Shown: positions 44,901-57,100 of the stretch, piece after piece
How positions within the stretch are numbered: the stretch's first letter is position 1
Layout: the number at the start of each line of letters is the position of its first letter
Source: Bugula neritina
Lineage: Eukaryota > Bryozoa > Gymnolaemata > Cheilostomatida > Bugulidae
DNA: 64,000 nucleotides
Reading direction: 5' to 3'
Assembly: GCA_964035545.1 (NCBI GenBank)
Contig: OZ037765.1
Span: 3,095,001-3,159,000, forward strand
Notes under the pieces: generated by a model
Told to the model about the DNA's origin: nothing
The model's database searches: none
The model's input: the letters and a program-made list of their open reading frames with translations, nothing else
Position numbers and translations under genes: made by a program

Positions 44901-47272
44901 AGTACAATTAGTACAACACCCCAAAAATAACGTAGATTATTAATGGAAGAGCTCAGGCAATTTACTTCTTAGATTATATATGGCATCACGTGCATTATTT
45001 TTTACCCTAGATCTATGGCTCAGTTCAAATTAAACAGTTTTATAATACATGTCATCATGAAACTCCCCCAAACTCTTTTATGTTAGTTTATAGAATAGAA
45101 TTATAATGCTCACATGAAGTTCTAGTCCATATTTAGCCTTTGTTTCTTCTCTGAGTGGTGGTATTACACGGGACAGTATAGCATTGCGCTCCTCTCTAAA
45201 CTCTGTAATGGAAACATACATAATCAGCCAGGAATTTAGTTATTTTGGTTTCAGTGTATGAGAGCTACAAGTTGGCTATATGCCAGTTAATTGAGTTTGT
45301 TTGGCTGGGATATGCTTCCCTCCAATAGCTATCCTAACATGCTTAAAAATCGTTACTCAGTTATATAATATAAAATGTTTATTAATGAACTAGTCTAATA
45401 TAATCAGGGAATTGATAAAACAGTTGGCTGACATGTTTTAATATTATGACATGTCCATTATGTTACTTCTTTCTTAACTTGAATGATTTTGGTCTTATAT
45501 TTACTACCTGATATACTACAGATAGGTAATAAAGTATAGCTTTTTCATTGTTCATTACAGAAAAAAACTTATTGAAATATAAAACTTGATATTCGAATGA
45601 GTTTAGTTAGTATGAGAGTAGAGTATTGAGTTTAGATTTTATAAAATGCAAGCAGGTATGAAAACATGCAGTCAGACGTTTGATTGGAAGCATTAAAACA
45701 GGATATTGAAAGTGAAATGTATGTCGTGGATGAAAGCAGCAGACGCTCACTTGACCGCAAATGGCAGCCATTCTTAATATAATAATTGTATACTGATACA
45801 ATGTGGAATCAAAGACTCGATTCGATTATAGTGAAAAGCCTCTCTTCTCTGTGTATCTATGAAGCCGACAATTAAATACCTGCATCAAAGAAATATTGAT
45901 TTTCTAATTTAGTTAAATTAGATCGCTAATAATTATATATTTGCTTAGTTTACTGGAGTAACAGTTGAAGCAGCAGTCTACATAAAAGAAATACATTTCA
46001 TTATCTAACTGTATGTTAGCCTAGTGCATTGCAGTATATCAGCACGCATGCCTATGCTTTGATCACAGATTCTGTACGATAACTCAAATTATTTATAAGT
46101 TTATATATTGTCAACAGTCTACACTTTCATTATATATAAAACTCTAACCAAAAAGTGTAAATAATCCAGTCCAGCATTCACTCCTTAATTGTAATTACTG
46201 TTTAAAGAACTTTCACATCAACAGAAACAAAAAATTATCCAATACTTACAATTATTTTGTCAGTAAAACGAAAGTTATGTACGTCTTATATATACAATAT
46301 AAAAACTACCGGGTAAGTGAGTACAGCTAACCTTTCTACTTCTTTAGCTGCACTGCATGACTCATATTATGACATTGATAGCTAAATAGCTGTCAACAAG
46401 CTACTAGGTACCAAAAAGCTTTCACCAATGATTTATATGAATGTACTTTTAAGGATTTTTTTCTGTAGAATTAGACTTTTGTAAGCCACTATGAAGTAAA
46501 AATAATTATTCTATTTATAATTGTACCATATTATTTTTTTTTAGGAAATCTTTCTTCTATAGTCAGTTAGACAGATTTACTCTATCTGTTCCATTCTTTT
46601 ATAATTACAATTGTATTATGTTATGTACTATGGTAAAACTTTGTTACCCACAATTTCAATTTGGAAAACAGAAGCAAAACTATGACTTCTACTTTAGATA
46701 GTTGAAACAGATTTTTAGATGAATAATATTATTCATGTTTGCTATTTTTTGTTAATTGAAACCGCACATGCCACATGGCATATTGCTAGAATCACATGTC
46801 ACATCTATAAAGTAGAACCTGACTTGTAAATGTATGCCTTTCCAAATGTTGTTCAAATAAAAGTACCAGAAAACAAAGACTAACAGAGCAGTGACTAAGC
46901 AATGCTATTAGCTGGTAAAGTGACAGACTACAGTTAAAAGCTAAGCAGTTTGACAGTGTATATAAAAGCTATATAGAAACTCTTCAAGTTAATTACTATT
47001 ACTGCATACTGGTATATAGATGCATCGTGCTTGGATTTAAAAACTTATATTTCAAGGTTTTCTAAAGTCTAAAGGACAGGCAACTCAGGAAAAAGTGATT
47101 TTGAGCTTTAGCTGTTGGGACAGTTACTATGGCAACCAATCAACAAATGGTACTCACCTTCTCCTGGAAGATTGCAGCTAAGAAATACTTTGATCTGATT
47201 GGACTGTTCAGTTGGAATATCACTCAGTGAGTTAAGATGGCCGGAATACAGCCTCAGCTGTGCTGCATCCAT
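35931..47272 (-). CDS. NACHT and WD-repeat protein (NWD1/NWD2 type)
   Basis: Exons: 47272-47158, 45202-45114, 44357-44232, 43774-43586, 42846-42720, 42238-42042, 41015-40757, 40237-40113, 39929-35931. All phases agree and give about 1741 residues, close to vertebrate NWD2. The N-terminus is DUF4062-like (IKVFLSC, FREERNAIL, GLELHVDL, RAQKLSAGPCF, VLIGQKYGKRPVP). The NACHT ATPase has Walker A GESGSGKT (about 396-403) and Walker B LVLLLDSLNSL (about 479-489). A single 4-kb exon then carries winged-helix-like sequence and a C-terminal half of degenerate WD repeats. The family comprises STAND-type cytosolic signalling ATPases; the ligand is unknown. The usual VDMRWG of DUF4062 is changed to VDLMFGADDG. 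Exon 4 uses a GC donor (forward-strand complement at 43584-43585). The first ATG of exon 1 is taken as the start; no better upstream ATG is seen. Confidence 0.9.
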
Positions 47273-48112
47273 GGCCCAATGTACTTTAGTCACAGCTCAG
47301 CCATCGTATGTTTGGAAGAAATCACTCACAACTTACGACTGCCTTTTGATTAAATCTATCTCAGCAATGCTAACTCGACTCAATAATTAAATACACAATC
47401 TAATTGTTCAGAATATATAAGGGCTGTAGTGATTTAGTGCTGATAATGTGCGGTTGCTTAGCAACTGCTAATACAATGAAGAGAACTCTATGGCAAATGT
47501 TTAATTGCTTTGAGCAGTTTATGCCTTTTTAAACAGCCTTAAGAAAGTTTGTAAAGAAATAATTAGATGCAAACAACTAACTCTATACGCATTGAACTTG
47601 CTGAATACATGTTACTTTGTGCTAATAAACCAACTTACTAATATAATTCAATACTATGAAATAAATCAGTGATATAAATTAATAACCATGTATTTGTAAG
47701 AACACAGCACAAACAAATACAATGCAATCTGTTGAGCAACAGTGGAGTAAAATCTGTAACATAATCATTGATTCAAGATTTTGGAAACAAAAACTTTGAA
47801 ATATAACATTTGGATGGTTTTGAATTGATCACATAGTGGCATTATACAGTTTCAAGTGTTGATAAATAACAACAAAACATATATAGATGGCTAAGAATAA
47901 AAATATTTCAAATAATTTATAGCCGGGGACCCATAAAGGGAGATTCTACTTGTGTGGACGGAGTTGAATTATTTTGGAGGGACAGAAAAAATAGTATATA
48001 TTATAGTTATATTTTATATATAATAATCACTGAAATTAAATACTGCTTAAGAAAATAAAGCAAAAACCAACAATAATGAATTAAAAAAGGCTCAATCAAC
48101 AGCCTAAAACTG
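47273..48112. other. Intergenic between CFAP46 and the NWD gene
   Basis: AT-rich sequence of about 840 bp between the CFAP46 stop and the NWD start codon, both on the minus strand. It must hold the NWD promoter. No coding exon is seen. Confidence 0.6.
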
Positions 48113-51100
48113 TTAGAGTTGAGTCACTATAAGATTGGGCAGCCCATATGTGACCATATTATACCACTGGCGTTTCTTTATCACTTCTGGTTCTTCCTTC
48201 TCCTCTGGAAGCTCAACGTCTGCTGCTACAGATGCTGATTCATCATCAACTGGCTCTGCCACTTCTTCTACAGAATATATAGCAAGTAAGTATTAAATGT
48301 CAATGAATGTTGAGTTCGCTGTATGTTTCACATTCTCAATGAAGGAAAGAAAAGGTGTCCACTTCAGACATCCTTGTGAATAACCCTGGGCCACAATATT
48401 AAAAAGGTTTCTAGCATTGGTTTTACTGATGGGACCATCACCGTAACATTTATAGTACATTAATGTGTTTAGTTTATTAGCTTCATAATCACAAAAATAA
48501 TGTTATACAAAAATTCGCTAAATCTAAAAAAAATCAATCAATATGAAATAAGCTAATTAATTAATTGATAGGTCAAATAATCAGCCAATCAAACCCCTTT
48601 CTCATGATATCATCAGAAACAAGATCAACATAAATGTTTAGAGATGAACAAATCAACAAGAGTATGCCATATTATATAATAATATTACATATATTATATA
48701 TCCAATGCGACTGTAAATGCAGTAGCATAATATCTATACACAACTACGCAGGACACCAACAGAAACTAAGTGTGCGAGATAAGAACAGATAAGGTTGCTA
48801 ACTCAGACTGAAACCTTTACAATTTGGTCTAACAACTCAACAATAAATTATAACTAACGTTATTGAAACATAATGAACAGAAATCATAAGAAATGAGAAG
48901 GATCAAGCTCTTATTATACAATACTCAGAAAGAGTGAGCTTGCAGTCTATTTGAGAACTATGACTGAAACTAACTACAAACTCACATACAATTGCTACAG
49001 AACCTTCAGATTATGCAATATACTGTAAAAATACTTGTTCACTATATTATACTGTTAAAATTTCCTTTTACAAATAACAGAAATATTGAAAATATATGTT
49101 TTAGTTTTTTAACACTGAGAAGAAAACGTAAGTCATATTTAATCTAGAATAAAATTTGAACATCAACAAAGAGGTTGGTTCTATTAGCAATAGTATGAAG
49201 TAAAACTACTCCTAGACTAGTCCGGCAGCATAACACTGGCAGCAGCATTCTTAAACAGAGCTACAAACCTTTCTTTTTTCTTTTTGATGATTTAGATGTT
49301 CTACCAGCTGCGAAGGCAATTAATAGAATTATGTATTACATTAGGCATACAACATATGTTTTTATATTCTATGATTTAAACCTGTTCAAAAGTACATAAC
49401 CCTCATCAGATAAGTTGAGGGCGTTTTTTACAAAATAACCTGCAGATTTCATGATAAAATCTCTTATAACTTGAGAAATTCCCAGAAAATAATTTCACAT
49501 GAATAATGGGATTGTTAAATGCGAAAATTAGAAAGACAATTCTAAAAAGAAGACGATTCCAGAAGTTTATAATGAAGCACACGTACGCGACGACTCACCA
49601 GGTTTATCGGCAGCGTTCTTTAACTCCTTCTCCCTCTGCTCTCTCTCGAGTTCCTCTCTCTCTGCGTCAGCTATGGCTTGTCTCATGGCTGGGTTACACA
49701 GAAGTCTGCCAGACACCCCGGTGGTACGGCCTCTCTCTAACAGGTCTGCGTTACACAACAGAACAATCTAATGTGTGATACACAACAGAACAATGTAATG
49801 TGTGATGAAGTATCCCTGTGGGTGTGTTCAATTTTATGCTCTACACTACAAAGTTTGGTAACTTGGGTTCGATAAAACAGGGATAAATAACTACTAAAAT
49901 ATCTAACAATTTTCTTAAGATAATACAGTTTAGATTCAACACGTTTTATTAAGGTTTGCATAGGTTTCACTGTATTGCTCAAAGTTGCTGTTAGACTTGG
50001 CATTTTAAAAAAACTAAAACTACTTTTTAAACTTTAAAATGCAAGTTTTTTGTTATAGATTAACTAACTTTATAAAGTTGAATTTACAGAAATGCTACAA
50101 ATCTTCACAAGTTTGTGTTTTACCAAACAAGAATCATTTAAGAAGTTATATCAGCCATAAACCTCACTACATTGAAAAATACAAAGTTGGCGGAAAAAGA
50201 GAGAGAGCTCAATGTTGAGAATAGAGCTAATAATTAACAGGTTAACAGAGGAAAGAGTAGAATGGATTTACTCACCATGAAAAGTGTGTTTGACATTAAC
50301 AGAGTTCTCAGGCAAGGTACAATGCCACTGATTGGCTACAACACATTTCACTCCAGCCAATGAAAGCATCAGAGCTGTACAAAGAGGAGTTTCTAAGCTC
50401 AGCTGTGATTGCCTGAAAAGAAATGGTTGACTGTATGAAACTCAACTCCCACCCACAAACTCCAGATGTATATATTATAGAGGGTATATATTATTGAGAA
50501 TATATTATATTAGAGAGTAGATAGAATATAGAGAGAGCACATTATATAGTATATATTATAGATAATATAGCAGGACCACAGCGGTGAAAATTGACCAAAG
50601 GCGACCATAGAGAGTATACATTACAGAGATTATATTATATTAGAGAGTATAGAAAGTATATTATATTATGTAGCAGCCATGATGTCGGGGTTAGAATGTC
50701 CGGCTTAGTAAACACGAAGTTATGGGTTCAAGCCCTGACAAAGGCCATTGGTGATGTTAGGAAAAGCATCCAGTCATAATTGCTCCTGTGTCAAATATGA
50801 ATAAGTCCTTAGCTTTAAAAAACCCTTTCCACCAGGGGTTCTCGCATGGGGACTATGAACTCTCATGGGCTTTTAGAGAAAGTACATTATACAATTTATA
50901 TCTATTATATTATAGAGCATAGAGAGTATATTATATTGAAGAGTTATATAGAGTATATTATAGTATGTATTATAAAGAGTTTACTATACTATAGAGAGTA
51001 AAGAGCATAGTATTATATTAAAGGATATAATATAAACTCACTGCTTCAGAACATTGTTGATGGATCTCCTAGTGAAGCTCTTCCCAGTCTGACACAAATC

Positions 51101-54100
51101 ATACAGAAGACACACCATGCACTCCGGGATGTCCAGAGACACCAGCTTGTCAGGTGTCAGGTAGGAGAGGAGGTGCTCAAACCCGTAGAAGAAGAATGAA
51201 CTGCTGTCAGTGAGGTACGTCTCCCATTCGCAGACGCTGTCGGTGTACAAAGTCAGTATATATATAGTCAGCATACATAAAAGGTAAACTATATAGCACA
51301 ATATAGAAAATATACAAGCAATACTATAATATCAAATTAAATACTATTTATAAATAGAATAAGTAGTATAGAAACACCAGCATACAATATATAATCTCAG
51401 TACTACAATCAATAAATTAATTAAAAAGAATAATCATATAGACTGCACACTTCTAGAATATTCCTCTATGAACATGCAGCAAGTATCTATATCAAACACA
51501 AAGAAAGCAGACAGAAGCGTTACCTGGGTTCATGGTCCAGGTGAGTGATGCCTATCCACCTGGTGGTGAACTGCTGGTTGTACTTGTTGTATAGGGAATC
51601 AAATATCTTCATTGGACTGTCGTCGTCTGCATAAAAACAGAACAAAATATTTTTTATGGTGGTTTGTTTCTGTCAGCTAGCTCTTTCTAAGAAATTGTAA
51701 ACAAACTGACTTTAGTCAATATACCACCAAATTATGTTTCATAAATTATGTAAGAAAGCAACATTAAAATACCATGGAAGCGAATCTAATATGTTTACAG
51801 GAAACTTTGCCATTCTATGAATTATATGCTAGACATCATTGTGTTAGAAGCACTCAGCAAACCTTCACATTCTTACAAATTTTCCTCCAATATGCAAACA
51901 ATGCCGTGAACAAACTAGTATAATTCACAATGTATAAACATTTACTACATTACACTTCCCATACTCGCATGCCCTTTCAAATAAAGTGTATATTAGAGAA
52001 TGGTCAACTCTCTAACTACACACTAACTGATGACATCACGCAATACAGAAGTAGTTACCGTCTTCCACCAAGTCGCCGTGTGGGTCCACCATGAACTTGA
52101 CGTTGTTAGTATCAACAGGCAGATAGCCGGCAGGTATTGGTCTGTCCAGCGGAATATACTTAGCTTGCTTCTTAGCGGCGTCTCTAGCCCCCGGTATCCG
52201 CGAGGGAATGGCATTCTTAGCCTGCTGTGCAGCCTTCAGCTCTTCAGCTAAAAATGAGAAGTGATACGAATACTAATAAGACTTGTGATAAGTTTAGGAA
52301 ATTCCTAATTTTTCTATTCTGTTGAGTCAAAAGACTGGAGTTGGAACCTTGGGACTATTTTGGTAGAGAAAGTTTGATATTTTCTCAATGTAAATCCACT
52401 TAATGTAAAATTATGCACTGTAAAGAAGGTTTGAAGCTGCTCAAAAACTCTTTTGTATTGATTTATAAATAATGTATAATTGATCAACTTTATTTCTGAT
52501 ATCAAAATCTCCACCTTTCAAACATACACACATCTGTATAAAAGGTATGAACCAAAACGCACCAGCAATGCGCCGGTTAATTATATCTTCTTAAATTATT
52601 TTGAATTTTGAGTAATACTAGACTTTATAATGGCAGAACAGTTAACTCGTAACACTAATGAATAATAACAGTGCTGAGGTAAGATAAACTGACGTGTGAG
52701 CTGCTCCTGGTGATGTCGATGGTATATCATCTGCAGAGAGAGATCTCGCGTCATGGAGGCAATATTGTGAGACTCAAACATAGTGAGCGCCTCCAGGGGG
52801 AGCTCCAAGAGTTGACAGTCAGCCAAGAGTACGACTGTGTCAGCGACTTCGACAGCGCCGGCCTTCTCTTTCTTACCTTCTGCGTAACTGGAGGCAGTTG
52901 GAGGTCTACAAAGTGTCTTCAGAGTTACATTCAAAAGAAAAAAACAGTAAAAGAACAATTCACTTCTGCCATAAAGAAGTAAAAGTCAATAATTTATTAA
53001 TTGATTATAATTCGAAAAAATAAATGAAAATTTCAACTGATATATATCAACCAAATTATGAAAAGTTGGAGTGACACAGGAAATGGTTGCATTCTGGGGC
53101 TTCATGTAACACTAGCTGGTAGTTCTGATTACATAAGACTAACAGCTCTGACTCATAGCTGCCGGGTACAATGGCAGCAGCATAGTACACAGGGCATTGT
53201 ATGCACAACATATGCTGAGAAATAATAGTAGTAGAAATATGGCAGGTGACTGAAATGATGATGAGAGGTATTGGCAGCGACAGGTGAACTGATTATCACG
53301 ACATTCTCACAACTATAACAAGCAGCGGCAGCGGTGCTCACGGCAACTCATGCGATACAAACTTGGGTTTCTTGTATTTCCATTTCCCAGCTCGGTATGT
53401 ACTAATCAAGTTATTCACCCTTCAAATTCACACAAACCAAACGTAACGTCTAAGAAAATAGATGGGTGAAGATTAAAAGGTTTTTCCCAGAACTTCAAGT
53501 GAACTTTTAAATGCAGCAGACAAAGCATTTGACAAGCAAGCTGACTAGGAAAGACAACTTCTTGCTAGACCTATGTTCAGCTTCCAAATAATACAATGCG
53601 ATAGAAAGAGTTGGCGATTGTCAATTTTTTAAATTTTTACAGTTTGCCTTTGAGAAGAACAAAACTATTTTCAATTATTACCATTAGGCAAATTAAAAGG
53701 AACATTTAAAGCTAAGCAACATGAAATAAAGCTGAACTCTGAAGGCTGCAAAGCAAGACAATAGAAAAGGAACAAGTTGGAACTGCTAGAATAAGATATA
53801 ATAGGATTGTTTCTTAACCTTCGACTTGGCTTTTTATAAGTTTGTGCTCTAAAAATAAGGCATTAGAATACAACATTGCAGAAATTCTAAATTCAATATT
53901 TAGTTGATTATAGCTGAAGCCTTTAGTTTAGTGCAAAACTAGAAATTTAATGGTTTTCAAAAACAAACCAAGTGAAAAAAATTAAATTAAAATTACAGAA
54001 TAAAATTAGCAGTTTCAAATATTTAGATCTAACGATTAGTAGTCTATTTATATCACTTTGAATTATGACAGTTGACAATAGTTACTCAATAACATTATAG

Positions 54101-57100
54101 TGAGAACTATTACTCCAGTATATTATGACAGGTTAGCTGTCACATGACTCATAACAGAATAGCTAAATGTCTAAATATAGAAATAAAGCACCTGATGTCG
54201 ATGTCAAGCAGGTCCGTCAGTGGTTTCATGTACTCCTCCAAATCAGTCAGTATTTTGTCAAACTGACCCTGTAGTTCAGATTCGTCTTCCTCTTCATTCA
54301 GATCATCAAGCTATAAACATATTCTTGTGTTTACACAGTGGTACTTCATGGCAATTATACACATGTATGCAAGTGATAATAAGAACTACAAATCAACTTT
54401 TAATATAAGCAAATCTAATAGAAGAAAAATTGACTGTTCAATTACAGAGAAAAAAAGTTGGATAATTAAAATATAGATTGAAATAATTTCCCAGAAAGCT
54501 CAGGCATGTGAGCGTGCATTTGAATTTATAATAGAAGATCGCTTAGCAAAGTATGCCAGCAGAGGTAGCTATATAAATTTCTTTACAAGTCCAGCTGTTT
54601 ACAGCAAAGGAACATGAAAAGATAAGAAAAAATGTATAAGATATCTTGCACAAGCAGTAGAAAAATATTTATATGCCATACCCTAGCAGCAGCACTGTAA
54701 TCAAACTGCAGAAGTAGATTGGGATAATAGGTAATGCAGAAAGGTACTGCTTTAAGTGAAACATTGGCTAAGAGCCAAATTTCTATTCCTGGGCAAATGA
54801 AAGTAAATATCTCAGTTTAGAAACTCTACGACTTATAGAAAGCTGAGAAATGTGAAACAATGTAATCAGATGACTGAATCTCGGTCAGCAGAAGAGAATG
54901 GCTGATGTTTATGAAAGAGACGCAATAGTTTATTATAAGCAGTAGTTTGTGTTGAACTATTCCACATGATTTCCCTGTTACCTGGATAGAGGCTCACCTT
55001 TTTACCAGACCCCTTTGTTACCCATCTCTAATATAATAATAGCAAAATAATATAATAATATATAATATAAAATAGTAAAATATACTGTTATATAGTATAA
55101 TATAATGTAATATATCACATAGGGAATATATTAAAATACAATACAACTAAGATGGTATACAGCAAAGATAGTTATAGTAACTTGTAATAAAACTTTGAAG
55201 TCTATTAGGACTAAATTAATTACTAACAAATATAATTGAGTAAATAATAGCATATAAATAGTTCAGAATAACATTTAAATTTTATTTTACCAACATCAAT
55301 TTTAAAATAGCAGACAACTCCTAAGATAAAAAAGCAGAAACAATACTGCAAGGATGGTTGTACTATAAATAGACTAATAAGTTAAAGTATCGTACCGGTT
55401 GAGCGACCTCTCCGATACTCTCCAACATCCTCTCCTGCTGCTTCACAATAGTCCTCTGATACTCCTGCTTCAGTAGAGTTGTCATCACCTCAAACCTGTG
55501 ATCTCTCATTGCCTCTATGATGTCATCCAGCTGTGACGGGTCCACTTTCACTCTTTGTATCTGTAGCAAAATTTCAAGTCAAATATTAGAATCTATTAAA
55601 GTTTATTTATTTAACTACCTTTAAAATGTTGCTACTAGAAATTTCCTTAAAAATAATAAGTGAAAATTTCTGAAAATAATACAATTCTTCTTAAAACGAC
55701 GAGTTTAAATTTTAAAATGTAGTTTAATTTCAGCAGCTCAAATTATACTCAATAGTACGGAGCAGCAAAGACAGTATTCTACTGAATGATATATTCTGTG
55801 TTGGGTTTGTCTTCCCATGCAAGAGCTAACCTTAGCCTTAGAGAATGGAATGGGCCCAGTTGGTTTGCTCTTATCTGTTTTCTTAGCAACAGATTCAGGT
55901 CTGTCTAGTACTGCACCATAGAGGTAATGTCTGAAATATTACACACATAATACTATACAAATGTATGCACTGTATATAGTATATACAAAACTACACGCAT
56001 GCATAAGTCATACACCTATAAACAAACATAATGATACATAGTAAAGCTCATTGTATTATGTAATATAGAGTGAATGACTAAAAAATTACCTGCAAGCTCT
56101 ATATAACGAAAAAGATATTACCTGCAAGCTCTATACGGATAGAGAAAGATTACCTGCAAGGTGAATGCTGTAGCACCACAATCTGCCAGTTGGCTGGCAG
56201 CTCCTTTACCAGTTCCAGATGGTTCTGAAGGATGTTGAGTTTCTGCCAGGCCTGACCCTCCTGTAGAATGTTGCAGACGTCAGTGAAGAGCTGGCCGGCC
56301 ACCAGGTTGGTGGTAATGGTCTTCTCCATCATCTGGTCGTGGAGTCTGACCAGCGCGGCTTTACGTGACGCCATCGGATCCTTGTACGTGGCGTCGAGAA
56401 GGACTTTGAGATCAGATGAGGCACAGCAGCTCTGTGAAGGAGAGAATACAAGACGCGTGGTAGGAAGGGAGATGATGGAGGTGATTTGAGTTTCAGACTT
56501 TATATTAAAATTCAAGTTTTATTTTAGAAATAGTTATGAATTTGTGGCGAAACCATCTATAAGTTGAATTGAAAATGGCTGAGCATTGACATGTTACCAT
56601 GGTTACAGCTGATACCGAATAGGTTATTATAATATATATATAAACTTACCGATCTAAAAGAACTACATTTTAATATAACGCAGAAATTTAACAAATTCTC
56701 TGAAGTTTAGAATGGCAACTGAAGATCATAACCTCTCAAATTAGCTAAATTTGTCATTCACTCAAGCATATTTTCTGTATTTACAAAATTTGAGAAGATA
56801 GGTGGTGTATGTGTGTCACAGCTAAGTGACAACCTAGCCTCAGGATTTGAGAGTGTACAACCATAAAGAAGCTATTTTAACTATTTGGTACACTGGCTAA
56901 AATTTGGGTTAAAATGTATAGGCGCTAGAAATTGTTTTATGTGCTGGTAAATTACAGTATATATACATGTTCACGGACTAATCACTTTAGTTATTGAACA
57001 TGTAACAATAAATATTATTCAGAATACAAGACACTGCTCAATAAATATCATGCCTTTACCTGGTGAATACTAAACCCTCACTTGGTGAATTTTAACCCTT

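Noticed and set aside
50671-50876. A functional tRNA gene
   Set aside because: Box A and B are recognisable but the cloverleaf is poor and a SINE body follows, shared with another copy.
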